Assembly (NCBI GenBank): GCA_015350385.1
Contig: WNKI01000002.1
Span: forward strand, 3,506,457 to 3,570,456
DNA length: 64,000 nt
Origin: Aculops lycopersici
Taxonomy: Eukaryota; Arthropoda; Arachnida; Trombidiformes; Eriophyidae
Reading direction: 5' to 3'
Position numbers and translations under genes: made by a program. The notes under the pieces are model-generated. The model did no database searches. It was not told the DNA's origin and saw only the letters and a program-made list of their open reading frames with translations. How positions within the stretch are numbered: position 1 is the first letter of the stretch; each line of letters opens with the position of its first letter. Positions 40,988 to 51,071 of this stretch are shown here, in pieces.

Positions 40988-42049
40988 TAGAGATTTCTCA
41001 TTAAGTGTTTTGTTTTCGGCTGGCCGTAGAATTTACCGAGAAGTGGGATTTCACTAAAACAAGTAAGACTTAGAAGAGTAGAGACTGTCAATGGAATTGA
41101 TTGGACATCGCACAGTATAAATGGTAATAAGAATGAGTCGTTGATGATTACAAAACGCAAAATGTAATGCGGAAATGAGTCGAGCGCTCTTTCGTTTGAT
41201 GACTGAAAAAGTGAACGAGATTTTGATTGTAACTTAATTTGAAATAATAAATTCCCACTAACCACCTGTAGATCTTACCTTTTTAAAACTGAAACACAAA
41301 TTCTAAAGCCGACATCATCAAGTATCTCCATGGATTTCACGTGAATCTGCTTGATATTAGAGAAGTCAGCAGCTTGTAATTTTAACGAGATTTTACAAGC
41401 GTTTATTTCGTATATCTGTCGTTGTTGTCGTTGCATCATTCAGCACCACAAACAACAACAGGTGAGCTGAAGCGTAATTTTCGTTGTTGTTGTTGTTTGG
41501 TTAGATTTCTAGTCGCTAGTTACCGAGTTGCGCGACCACAAATCCCATTGTTGTCAGAAGCCCACTGAAATTTAGCATTGTAAACTGGAAGTTTCACGTA
41601 GACTCGTCGTTACTTCTCTTCTGACGGCATGTGCCTCGGCTTCCGCAGTAAATCCCATTGACTTTCGATGGATGAGGCTTCATGATTCATAACAAGACGA
41701 ACGAGGAGGTTCCTATATATAGACGCCCAGCCGCAACGAGTGATTGGAAATTCTAGCGCGAGATTCATCGCACTACAGTAGAACGACTAGCGCCGAATAG
41801 ACAGCCTCGTCAGGTCTGTTGTTCTTGTTGTCGTCATATCATGCATAAGTAGTTTTAGTTTGCTACCTGCGAATCCACAGGTGGGACTAGCAACAAGTAA
41901 GTATTAGGAAACAGGTGAAAATTAGCATTCACACGACCATTGATCGAGAGTCAATACGAGAGTGAAGATCGACTAAGATACCGACAGAAATAATCGTATC
42001 AAATTTGATAATATTGGAACAAACGCGCAACAAAAAAGAGTGATATAAA
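40988..42049. other. intergenic region upstream of the Met-Gln repeat gene
   Basis: Contains the b561 3' UTR (signal 41246-41251), a TATATATA element at 41714-41721 and a GTAAGTATT donor-like site at 41896-41904 that might mark a leader intron. No gene is supported. Confidence 0.5.
41714..41721 (+). promoter_or_regulatory. candidate TATA box of the Met-Gln repeat gene
   Basis: CTATATATAG in otherwise mixed-composition DNA, about 330 bp upstream of the ATG at 42050. It would imply a start of transcription near 41745 and a leader that may contain an intron. No initiator was recognised, so this is tentative. Confidence 0.35.
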
Positions 42050-43039
42050 ATGTTTAGAGAGGCGATATTGCTACTGGTGACTCTAGTGGCATCGACGGTC
42101 GCCGGTGTCACCGAGGTTCGTCATATCGAAGCCGATGGCTCGCATTTAGTCGATACCTTGAGTCAAAACTTTGGATTGACAAGCTACAACTTGCAATCTC
42201 TTGGATGGAAGACCGTTAGTGTCAATGGAAACAGTGTTGTTATTTACAATGCCAACTGCCAAGCTAGCACTAGGACATTGGACTCGCTAAATCAACAGGA
42301 GGTTGCCCAATTGAAGCTGGCTAAGGGTCAGTTGGAGTCAATTGAAAATCCAGGTGGTCAGATGAATCAATACAGTCGCTATGCAGTGACTCGTATAATG
42401 GGAACAAATATGAATCGATCGGCGAGAAATCTCGCTTCATCATCCAATATCATAAACGGATTGTCCATTCTGAAGCAAGATGACAACAACTACTCCATTA
42501 CAAAGCCACAGATGCCAAACAATTTGGCTCGCTTCTACATGATGAACGATGTGGTCACCTTTGTGTACCTCGATGGACAGGTACAAATGAAGCCAATTGC
42601 CTGCTTGAACGCTAGCGAGCAGCAACAGGTTGCGCAAATTAAATCTGAGATGGTCGCCGCCGAGCAAAGTATGCGCTTGATGCAACAGCAAATGCAACAA
42701 CAAATGCAACAGAATATGCAACAGAATATGCAGCAAATGCGGCAAAATATGCAACAGAACATGCAGCAAATGCAGCAGAATATGCAACAGAATATGCTGC
42801 AATTGCAGCGAAATGGCATGCAAAATATGTTCGGAAATGGTATCCAAAATCGCCAGCAACAAATGGCAAACAACTACGGCTACAACTCTGGCCAGTCCTA
42901 TGGAAATCCAGCGGCTCCTTACGCGAGCAACGGGGGAGCTTACGCCGGAAACTACATGGCACCGCCAAACTTTGGAAACAACTGGCCGTTTGGGCCAAAC
43001 AACAACCCATTTGGACCAGGATTTCCATTCAACGGTTAG
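42050..43039 (+). CDS. secreted Met-Gln-repeat protein, unknown family
   Basis: A 329-residue protein. It has an N-terminal signal peptide (hydrophobic core ILLLVTLVAS, probable cleavage near residue 19), then two related segments of about 38 residues (about 60-98 and 166-204). Each contains a VVxx(Y) strand, one Cys (70 and 185) and a Q-V-A-Q-(L/I)-K helix. Next comes a Met-Gln repeat block at about 209-250 (MQQNMQQ units), and a Gly/Asn/Pro/Tyr-rich tail ending NPFGPGFPFNG. The two Cys could form one disulphide. No known domain was recognised, so no function is proposed. The composition would fit a structural or matrix protein such as cuticle, glue or silk. It converges on the mucin-like gene. 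Confidence 0.8.
   Translation: MFREAILLLVTLVASTVAGVTEVRHIEADGSHLVDTLSQNFGLTSYNLQSLGWKTVSVNGNSVVIYNANCQASTRTLDSLNQQEVAQLKLAKGQLESIENPGGQMNQYSRYAVTRIMGTNMNRSARNLASSSNIINGLSILKQDDNNYSITKPQMPNNLARFYMMNDVVTFVYLDGQVQMKPIACLNASEQQQVAQIKSEMVAAEQSMRLMQQQMQQQMQQNMQQNMQQMRQNMQQNMQQMQQNMQQNMLQLQRNGMQNMFGNGIQNRQQQMANNYGYNSGQSYGNPAAPYASNGGAYAGNYMAPPNFGNNWPFGPNNNPFGPGFPFNG
42681..42803 (+). repeat. coding Met-Gln repeat block
   Basis: Tandem ATGCAACAG-type units (with CAACAAATG, CAGAATATG variants) within the secreted protein gene. This is the direct DNA cause of the MQQ/MQQN repeats. Confidence 0.8.
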
Positions 43040-43360
43040 AATTACAACACTTTAATCCCTTGTGACTCTCTTGAGCCAGCCTGTCAAGTGGCCTTGAGAG
43101 ATTGATAAGATTAAACTAGATACAAAGAAAGAGGAAATACCGGGTAGTTTAGTTTGCAAGAATAACTATGTTATCATCATTCTATAGATTTATTGACTCG
43201 TATGCAAGTTTTCTTTTCTAGTTGCCCTATCTATATATTATACATTATGGCATTTTCTACAATTACAATAATTATAAAATCTCAACTGTAACATTTAATA
43301 CGCTGTGAGATGCTATTTTTTCTAGTTAAACTACTTCCTCTTTCTAATACACTCCCGTGA
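43040..43360. other. convergent 3' region
   Basis: 321 bp between convergent stop codons. It contains a minus-strand AATAAA at 43189-43194 for the mucin-like gene. Confidence 0.6.
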
Positions 43361-46300
43361 TCACGCTCTATCCTGGGGCAATAAAACCACGACAATTGGG
43401 TTTCCACTTGCGTCGACTCGCGCCGCTCCCAATGACTTGTCGCCCATTCGCTTGACTACGGAGCCACTTAATACCTCTTGACTAGCGGCTGACTTTTTGC
43501 CATTGCCACCAACTCTTCCCGTCAATTTTAGTGCAGTGTCAATGGCATCGAGACTTCTCGACGATGTTGTGCTACTCTTAGCAGAACTTGAGTTCAACTC
43601 CGAGGACCTAGCGGTTGTTGGCCCACTTCCGGCGGCTCGCAAACCAAACCCCTTGGTCTCGATCTTGTTTCGCCGCCTTCGCTGGGCCATAGTTAAAATT
43701 TTCCCCTCTTTCTTCTCTGATGCCGGGGGACTTGGCTGACCGGAACTAGCCGACGCCTTGGCCACCTGTTGCGATCTGCTTTTGGACGTCAATTGGCCGC
43801 TTCGCTGCTTTGCGGCGGTGCTACGATAGGAACTAGAAACCGTTTTGACGGCAAGGCGCACGTTATTCATGCTAAAATCAACCTTCTTCTCCATCATCGA
43901 ATCGAAAACTTGGCGCACCAAACGCTCGCGGTCGTTTGTCTCAATATCATCGGTGTCAATCACGCGCTTGAGCTGATTGTACATGAGATTAACGAGAGTT
44001 TTGTTGCTCATTAGCTTATCGATGAGCTCCTCGTTGAGTAGCATGGGCTCTTGCGTTTGCTGATTCCGCACCTGTTGCTTGGTCTGACTCAAACTTCTCT
44101 TTGCCGGACTTTGTGACTCTGAGATTGAAGTCTCATCCTGGTCGCTACTACTGCTAATGCTGCCGCTGCTGCTGCCAACTGTAGGTGCGCTACTAGTTCT
44201 GGTTGGTTCCTGCAGCTCGGACGACTTCTCTTCAGTTAGAACCGAGGAGAGTGTAGTGGAGGATTGTGTTTCATCGCCGGAGACTGTTGATGATGATTCC
44301 AAGGCAGCCAACGTGGTGGTGGTTGGCGGAGCTGGCGTGGTGGTTGTAGTTGGCGCTTGCTCCTCGGTGGTGGTCGTGGCCACCTCAGTGGTAGTTGTCG
44401 TTGGCTCTGGAGTGGCTTCAGTTGTGGTTGTGGTTGGAGTTGTTGGCTCCTCCGTGGCTTCCGTGGTGGTCGTTTCCGGTTTAGGAGTCGTGGTGGTTGT
44501 GGTTGTTGTAGTAGTTGTGGTGCTGGTTGTTGTGGTTGAGGTTGTCGAGGTGGTGCTTGGACTTGGCCTTTTTGCTGCCACTACTCTCGGCTTTGAGGTT
44601 GCGCGCGACTTGACTGGCGCCTTGGTGGTTGTAGTTGTGGTTGTGGTTGTGGTAGTTGAGGTGGTTGGTGGAGGCGGAGCCGGTGAAGTTTGGAAGATTC
44701 GCGAAGCTTCCGTTGCGGAGGCAACCAAATCGGCTGCCGAGTCGTCGCTGGAAGCATCCGAGTTGGAGGGCGCTTGAGTAGCAGCCGACGACAAGTCGGA
44801 ATCTGAACTCTCGGAACTAGACTCGCTCGATGCAGGCGACTCGGTCGTCGTGCTGGTACTGGTGCTAGTCGACATGGGAGTCGATATCTCCGACTCCAGC
44901 TCCGTAGTTCCGGTTGTAGAGGAAGCTGGTGTTTCACTTGAACTTGAGTCGGAATCAGAATCTGGAGCGGTAGTGGAAGTGGAAGAGCCATCACCTGATT
45001 CGGTGGTTGATGACGACGATGCGCTGGCCTCAGTTGTTCCACTTGTTGTCGTCGACGAGGAAGAGCTGCCCTCAGTTGATGTTGGACTTGCGGTGGTGGT
45101 TGTGGTTGCCTCGGTTTCACTTGTTGATCCAACTGTGGTTGATTCCGGTTCGCTTGTTGTGGTCGTCGGCTCCTTCGTTGTGGTTGTAGTCTTTGGCTTT
45201 GGCTTTTTCGTAGTGGTTGAGCTTGGCTTTGTACTGTAGCCCTTACCGTAGCCATGACCATAGCCATAGCCGTACTGGTACACATCCATTGGTGGCTTCA
45301 AGTCGGGATCAATAAACTCCTCGTCGTGATGGGTCATATTTGTCGAGTTCAATATGATTGGCATATTTATCACATTTATAAATCGCTGTTGATTCTTTGG
45401 CCTCTTGGTTGTGGTCGACGAGTTTGCCATGTGAATCGAAATCCTCGGCTTCAGGAACAATATCACCTTTGATCTCTCGCGCTTATCATGCGCCTCGGGG
45501 TCAAACTTTTCCACTTTACCCGAATAGTGCTTCTGGTCAAACCCATCACTTGGCACCAAGCCGCTACCTCCGTATCCATGTCCGTGGCCATGCGACGAGT
45601 ACCCGCCGCCGCCGCCACTACCACCACCTGACGAGTAGGTGTTGCCACTGGCATCTCCATAACTCGTTGAGATGCCCCCGTTTCCGAAGGTGTAAGTTCT
45701 AACGTGACCTTGGTCTTGTTGGTAGTTGCTTCCGCCTCCCTGAGAGTAGGATGAGTGAGCATAGTTATTGCTCTCCTGGGCCACTTGTTGAACATTCTGC
45801 TGACCCGCGGGCTGGCTCTGTCTACTACTTGACCCCTCTTGCTTGCCCTTCGCCGACTCCACTGCAACCATCTGTGGCTGCGGCCTAGTATTTGGTGCCG
45901 ACGGAACGCTTGTCTTCGAGTCCACTGGCCTCAACACCTGGTACGCAGTCGATGGACCCAATTTGACCGGAAATGAATTGTCCTGCCTCGCGCTGGTCTT
46001 GGTAAACTGGCTGTTCGACGCGGCAAAGTCCACGGGATCGGCGGCCATCGGTGGTTGCTGGTTGTTAATCTGCTGAGGCTGTTGTTGTTGCGGCGTTTGC
46101 TGCTGTTGATTTGGAACCATTAAGTTCGGCTCGATGAGAGAGTTTGGATGGCCGCCGTTGTAGAAGCGCGGATTATTGTCGGCAGTTAGATCGTGGTGTT
46201 TCGGTGCAAACTGATTCACCTGTTGCTTGGCCTGGCCCGAGAACTGACGCCACTGATTGACTGCCGGTCGCAAATCACCCTCAACCCCTTGCTCCATTTG

Positions 46301-48187
46301 CTGTTGCTGTTGTGGCGGCTGCTCATTGGTCGGCACCTGCTCTTGCATTTGATTTGGCATCATGGGCTCCTGTCCCATTGGTTGTTGTTGTTCCATTTGC
46401 TGTTGCATCATAGGTGATGGTTGCATGGGCATCTGTGGCATTGGTTGCTCCATTGGCTGTTGTGGCTCCATCGGCTGCATTGGCATCGGCATTTGGGAAT
46501 GGGGATGGGGATGAGGTAGTTGTGGTTGTGGATGTGGATGCGACGGGCCAACTGGGTTTTGCGGGTACGGTCTACCTGCTTGCTGTTGGTGGTGGTATTG
46601 TTGAAATTCTTTATGTTGATATTGTTGTTGAGAGATCTGATAAGGTCCATCGTAGACATGTGAATGGGGCGGCGGGTGGGAATTGTAATGGATGTTTCCA
46701 TTTGGTTGATGGTACTGTTGCTCGGCCGCAACATATGGCCGACTGCCTGGCCCATCGTCGAAGGGCACCTGTTGATTGGATTGGTGCAGATTATGCTGTT
46801 GGTTATATTGAACGGCTTGCTGGCCCTGGTACCCATAGCCCTTCGCTCCGTTCTGACCGTAAACTTGTTGCTGATCCAAAGGCGACAAGGTGGTTGTTTC
46901 TGTGCCATTCATCGAGCCCATCCCGTCAGTCGACGTGCCATTGGTTGAGGTTTCATTTGACTTCTTGGGGAACGGCTCTGGTGGCTCGAAAATGTCCTCC
47001 TCGTTCTCGGTCAACTCGTCGTCGCTGGGCTTCTCCAGCGGATCTCTGGAGCCCGTTGTAATCTTGACACGTGGACTTGAGTGAAGCCTAAACTTGACAG
47101 GAGCCATGTCCAAATTGGCATGTATTAGAGTCTTTCCCTTTCTCGGCATATCCACCGACATTGTTGGATGCTTGTTCACATATTCATGGTCGTTTCCGTA
47201 ACCGCTTCCGCTTTTGTAACCTTGGCCGCTGGCAGCTCCGTAGCTGCCCTTGGCGTCGCCGGAGCCTCCGTACGAAGCTTGGCCGCCTCCTCCGCCGTAG
47301 CCTCCCTTTGTTTCCGAATAGCCGCTGGCAGCTTGGGTATTGTCGCTTCCTTTGTTGCCTCCAATGGAGATGGCTCCAGCGCGACCGCCAATAGTAAGAC
47401 CCTGGCCGCCGCCAAACGAGATACTCCTTCCATTTCCAAACGATAAACTGATACCGCCGAATCCCTGACCGTCGCCGCCGGTGACTGCTGGCGCGGCGGC
47501 ACCGCCACCACCCGCACTGTACTCGGCTTGCTGAGACTCGGAAGTGATGAGGCCAGAGTTGGCGCTTGTTGAGGGCGCAACAGGTGGATGGCTCATCATA
47601 ATTGGACGCATGTTACCTGCTAGCGGCGGGGCCACGAAACCCGAGTTGTGGTCCGAGTGCATGTGAATGCCGCCCAGTGGACCAGGGCCTGCGGCCATCA
47701 TCGGTTCAAAGGGTTGCATCGGTAGTAGTTGTGATTGCAACGAGGCCGGCGGTGGAGGGGGACGCCTGATGAAGCTGTCCTGTTGAGGTGGTTGGATTTT
47801 AATGCTCGCCGTTGGACGGTCGGGTATACGGACCCAAGTTGAGGGAATCGGATCCATCACTTCAAAGGAGTCAGTTGAATACTGGCCGCTCATGGGATCG
47901 CTGCTGCCACCTGCTGTGTAGCCGGGCTTCTGTTGACTCTTCTGCTTCTTATTGTACGAATTGAACGCCCTAAAGGGATACTGATTCCTCAGCCAGGTGA
48001 TGGGAAACTTCCGCTTCTTTGGATACTCGTCATCGGGATTCTTGACTCGCTCCACCGAAATGGCCACCTGAGTCCCGTGCTTTGGTCCAATTGTATGGTG
48101 ACTGTAGCCGGTGGCATAGTTGTCGGAGCGCTTTTCACTAATGGCATCTCTCTTGCTCCTTTTACTCCTCTGGCTCGTCGTAATAGT
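43361..48187 (-). CDS. large secreted mucin-like protein, exon 2
   Basis: The main exon (1,608 codons) of a protein of about 1,736 residues. It begins right after an ACAATAG acceptor, in phase 0, with a basic segment holding KRSKRD, a possible furin site. A conserved-looking N-terminal part follows (VERVKNPDDEYPKKRKFPI), then Pro-rich and Gly/Ser-rich stretches, a His/Gln/Pro region with many Met-Pro-Met-Gln units, a second Gly/Tyr/His-rich part, and a Thr/Ser-rich mucin-like region of about 350 residues. A more ordered charged segment lies near the C-terminus (NEELIDKLMSNKTLVNLMYN onwards). It is probably a heavily O-glycosylated extracellular matrix or cuticle protein; no named family was recognised. 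The codon at 48065-48067 is an in-frame GTG but not the start, because the reading frame continues upstream to 48187. Confidence 0.78.
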   Translation of the reverse strand, partial: TITTSQRSKRSKRDAISEKRSDNYATGYSHHTIGPKHGTQVAISVERVKNPDDEYPKKRKFPITWLRNQYPFRAFNSYNKKQKSQQKPGYTAGGSSDPMSGQYSTDSFEVMDPIPSTWVRIPDRPTASIKIQPPQQDSFIRRPPPPPASLQSQLLPMQPFEPMMAAGPGPLGGIHMHSDHNSGFVAPPLAGNMRPIMMSHPPVAPSTSANSGLITSESQQAEYSAGGGGAAAPAVTGGDGQGFGGISLSFGNGRSISFGGGQGLTIGGRAGAISIGGNKGSDNTQAASGYSETKGGYGGGGGQASYGGSGDAKGSYGAASGQGYKSGSGYGNDHEYVNKHPTMSVDMPRKGKTLIHANLDMAPVKFRLHSSPRVKITTGSRDPLEKPSDDELTENEEDIFEPPEPFPKKSNETSTNGTSTDGMGSMNGTETTTLSPLDQQQVYGQNGAKGYGYQGQQAVQYNQQHNLHQSNQQVPFDDGPGSRPYVAAEQQYHQPNGNIHYNSHPPPHSHVYDGPYQISQQQYQHKEFQQYHHQQQAGRPYPQNPVGPSHPHPQPQLPHPHPHSQMPMPMQPMEPQQPMEQPMPQMPMQPSPMMQQQMEQQQPMGQEPMMPNQMQEQVPTNEQPPQQQQQMEQGVEGDLRPAVNQWRQFSGQAKQQVNQFAPKHHDLTADNNPRFYNGGHPNSLIEPNLMVPNQQQQTPQQQQPQQINNQQPPMAADPVDFAASNSQFTKTSARQDNSFPVKLGPSTAYQVLRPVDSKTSVPSAPNTRPQPQMVAVESAKGKQEGSSSRQSQPAGQQNVQQVAQESNNYAHSSYSQGGGSNYQQDQGHVRTYTFGNGGISTSYGDASGNTYSSGGGSGGGGGYSSHGHGHGYGGSGLVPSDGFDQKHYSGKVEKFDPEAHDKRERSKVILFLKPRISIHMANSSTTTKRPKNQQRFINVINMPIILNSTNMTHHDEEFIDPDLKPPMDVYQYGYGYGHGYGKGYSTKPSSTTTKKPKPKTTTTTKEPTTTTSEPESTTVGSTSETEATTTTTASPTSTEGSSSSSTTTSGTTEASASSSSTTESGDGSSTSTTAPDSDSDSSSSETPASSTTGTTELESEISTPMSTSTSTSTTTESPASSESSSESSDSDLSSAATQAPSNSDASSDDSAADLVASATEASRIFQTSPAPPPPTTSTTTTTTTTTTTKAPVKSRATSKPRVVAAKRPSPSTTSTTSTTTTSTTTTTTTTTTTTPKPETTTTEATEEPTTPTTTTTEATPEPTTTTTEVATTTTEEQAPTTTTTPAPPTTTTLAALESSSTVSGDETQSSTTLSSVLTEEKSSELQEPTRTSSAPTVGSSSGSISSSSDQDETSISESQSPAKRSLSQTKQQVRNQQTQEPMLLNEELIDKLMSNKTLVNLMYNQLKRVIDTDDIETNDRERLVRQVFDSMMEKKVDFSMNNVRLAVKTVSSSYRSTAAKQRSGQLTSKSRSQQVAKASASSGQPSPPASEKKEGKILTMAQRRRRNKIETKGFGLRAAGSGPTTARSSELNSSSAKSSTTSSRSLDAIDTALKLTGRVGGNGKKSAASQEVLSGSVVKRMGDKSLGAARVDASGNPIVVVLLPQDRA

Positions 48188-48347
48188 CTATTGTGGTCAC
48201 GTTTCAAGGTAAACGAGTCGGAAGTTAGGATTTTGTTTTTCTCTTGGCCTGCTCACGTTTTTGTTCATTGTTAGAGGCAAAAAAGAGGCAAAAAACAGAG
48301 AGAGTGAGAGAGAAGAAAAAACTTGAAAGAAATGAAAAACCACCTAC
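48188..48347 (-). other. mucin-like gene intron
   Basis: 160 bp on the minus strand, starting GTAGGTGG at 48347 and ending CACAATAG at 48188. Both flanking exons agree in phase 0, and an in-frame stop in the intron shows it must be removed. The acceptor's pyrimidine tract is modest. Confidence 0.65.
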
Positions 48348-48731
48348 CTGTTGCTCTTGCTCTGATTCACCAGTCGCAAATAAATCTAGTTGTTCTTCTG
48401 AATTTGGTCTTGAGTTTTGGTTTAAATTATTATATCTATCTCTTGCCCATTCTTCTTCTCTTTCTTCCTCTTGGAACTTGAGGTGCGTCGGTTGCTCTTC
48501 TGATCCGGCAACTAGCTGACTGCTAGCTAGCGTGGAGGCGAGCGCTAGGATTGTGACTGTGACTAAAATAGGTGACATCAGCTTCAGGTTGATCAAGTTA
48601 AATAATGATATTGCACTTTGCCGTCTTCGTCTTCTTTTCCTTGAAGCATCCGGCCAGCCGCTACTAATAGTCATGGCTGTTGTTTTTGGTGTTGGTGGTT
48701 TCATTTTGTTGGCACTTGTTTTGTTGGTCAT
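48348..48731 (-). CDS. large secreted mucin-like protein, exon 1 with signal sequence
   Basis: Encodes the first 128 residues. A basic N-terminal part (RKRRRRR) precedes a hydrophobic segment MSPILVTVTILALASTLASS, then an acidic Glu/Gln/Asn-rich stretch ending EQEQQ at a CAG/GTAGGT donor (48348/48347). Two starts are possible. The ATG at 48731 would give a membrane-anchored or long-signal form. The ATG at 48578 would give a classical short signal peptide, which fits the secreted-looking mature protein better. Phase 0 matches exon 2. Confidence 0.7.
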
Positions 48732-49047
48732 GGAAGATAGGTGTTAGTGCTACAGATTGGCACACAAATAGTATTCAAGATCCTCTCTTAGACTCTTGTT
48801 AACACTTTTCCCTCAATTTCTTTAGAAAACTCTTGCCTTCCTCTCGGTCTCTCTTTCCGGTCGCATCTCGATTCTGCTTACGATGGACTCAAATTGTCAC
48901 TCTAACTCTATTACCTCTTATCTGACCAAACCGAGGATGGCCGCAGAAGTTCAGTTAAGATGCGCTATTTGGTGAGACATTTACCAATAAATGACGCAAT
49001 GGAAATGAATTGGATGTTGCGCGTGAGCCGCTTGTTGGGCGATAGAA

Positions 49048-49050
<3 letters not shown>

Positions 49051-49081
<31 letters not shown>
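49051..49081. repeat. GA dinucleotide microsatellite
   Basis: About 15 GA units in the region upstream of the mucin-like gene. Confidence 0.95.
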
Positions 49082-50940
49082 GGAGAGGGGAAATCAGGGA
49101 GGGAAGAGAAAGTCACACTCAAACACAAACTTACCTGACGATAGCCGCCTTCAGTAGTTAGTTGGTCGGTTCGGTCGTTCGTTGGTTTGGTTTGGTTCGC
49201 CGGTCGGTCGGTCTCAGGAAATCGCATGGCCATCAACGCGCGTCTCTATCTGCCTCGTCTTCTTCTCTCCTCTTCTCTCCTCTCCTTCCGGCGACCGTCG
49301 TCGTAACCACCGCCGCCACTAGCCAGCCTATTCGATCGGTTTGGCTGCCATTTGCCGTTCGCCTTGATGTGTTTGGTGCTGGCACTGGTGTTGCGCGGCG
49401 GCGGCGGCGCTGACGACGACGATGGAAACGACGAAGCCGTTGGCAGTGGCACTTCCTCTCACGTCTTGCCCCTCACCTTAGTCGCCTGCTCACCTGAGCG
49501 GTTTACCTGCCTTTATCATCCGAGCATTTACCTGCGCGCCGCTCGGACACTCTCGGCGCGGAAGCGTCCAGCAATAAAAGTCCGCCTTGTCCCACTTTCC
49601 CCGCTGTTGCTGTTGTTGTTGTTGCCTCGCTTGCTGCCATTGGATTCAGCGCCAGAGTTGCCTTTACATTTACTTCAGCTGCTGCTGCCGCCGCTGCTCC
49701 TCCTTCTATCCCTGTAACCGAGGAGCTTCAACTTAGCAGCTCAGGTAATCGACTGTTCACTTGGTCCACAACTCGTCTTCGTGTGTTGCAATCAGTCTGT
49801 CGCTGCGGAGTTTCCACTGCCAGCGGGTTGAATAATCAACGACAAAAGTTTTGCATCGCAGGCACCAAGCGAAGAGAAAACAACGCAACAGCAACAGCAA
49901 CAACAACCTGTAGCTTTGGCCAGCTAGCTCGCCAGGTAGACACAAACAGAGTGCTCGAAGGCAGCGAGCGTGTTGGCAGCGGCAGAAGCGGCAGCGGCGA
50001 TCGCACAAACAGCAAGAGCTACAGGTGAAAGTGGTTGGCGTTTGGTGCTTTAATCTTCAGCGGACCGACCGAATGACTGACTGGCTAGAGTCAAGTGGCC
50101 GGCGCAGGTCCAGTGGCGGCCTTAACGCGAAGCCACTTTTCTCTCGCAGTCGCTTACTCCGGAGTGGCTCTTCGTCTTTGCAGTTCTCCTCGTAGTCCGG
50201 GTCTGCGGCAACGGCAACAGCAGCAGTTTAGATGGAGGCAGCAACAGAGTGGCCGAGTTAGTATCGCCGCTGGCTTCCTAGTTCCTCTTTCAAACCTCCA
50301 ACTTTGGCTCCTGGCCATCGGCAACCAATACACAACGACAGAGACGGAGATGACCACCGAAGCTCACTTGCCAGTCAAGCTCAAGTTTCTTCTCACTTGG
50401 GCCACAGTGGCAGCCATCTAACTCGCTCGCGATTGGACTTGCTAACTAACTCACGACGACGCCGACCAAAACGACGAGTGATCGCCGCCAAGCTAGCTAA
50501 CCAGCGATGCTCATTGTTGCTGCTTACAACTTGTTAGGGGACATCAAATGAAACGGCGGCAACCGGCGACAGCAACATCAGTCTCGCAACCGCAACGACC
50601 AGAGGAAGGAGACTGAAGCAACTAGTGGAATCCCAAGAGCAACATCAGGAAGGAAATTGCCGCTCCGCTACCACCGCAATCCGTAGTAGCGGCCACTACT
50701 CATACCGCTGCTTGCGCTGCTGCTGCTCATCTTCCTCTGCTTCTTCATCATCATTATCAGCCTCGCTTGCCGCCATCATTCACTCTCCGCTTGCATCATT
50801 GTAAAGTCGCTAAGCCAACTGACAAACTGCAAAACTGTTTCAACGGTCGACTTACCTGCCGCCGCCTTAACTGCGAGCCCATCACTCACAATTTCAAGAT
50901 ATAGCGAAGGGAAAATGAGCTGGGTATTTGTGGTTGCAGC

Positions 50941-50976
50941 TGGAGTTGGAGTTGGAGTTGGAGTCAGAGTTAGAGT
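50941..50976. repeat. GTTGGA hexamer array
   Basis: Tandem GGAGTT units grading into GTCAGA/GTTAGA near the end of the mucin-like upstream region. Confidence 0.8.
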
Positions 50977-51041
50977 TGTTCTTGTTGTTGATGCTAATAG
51001 TAGTAGTTAGCTGAGGCACAACAAACATACAGCAATCATGG

Positions 51042-51047
51042 TTTATT
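51042..51047 (-). terminator. polyadenylation signal of POLR1A
   Basis: AATAAA on the minus strand 25 bp after the POLR1A stop codon. Confidence 0.65.
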
Positions 51048-51071
51048 TGCTTGGAGAAAACGGTTCATTTG

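Larger units (their letters stand above)
48732..51071. other. non-coding region between the mucin-like gene and POLR1A
   Basis: About 2.3 kb. On the minus strand, CAG/GTAAGT-type donors at 49135/49134 and 50856/50855 suggest untranslated leader exons of the mucin-like gene. Also present are a (GA)n microsatellite (49051-49081), a GTTGGA hexamer array (50941-50976) and the POLR1A polyadenylation signal (51042-51047). No protein gene is supported. Confidence 0.55.

Noticed and set aside
42440..43028. Minus-strand ORFs opposite the Met-Gln repeat gene
   Set aside because: They read Ile-Leu-His or Cys-Phe repeats, which are reverse translations of the ATGCAACAG array.
44157..47061. Several long plus-strand ORFs opposite the mucin-like gene
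   Set aside because: They are Val/Gly/Leu-rich mirror images of Thr/Ser/Gln-rich coding repeats.
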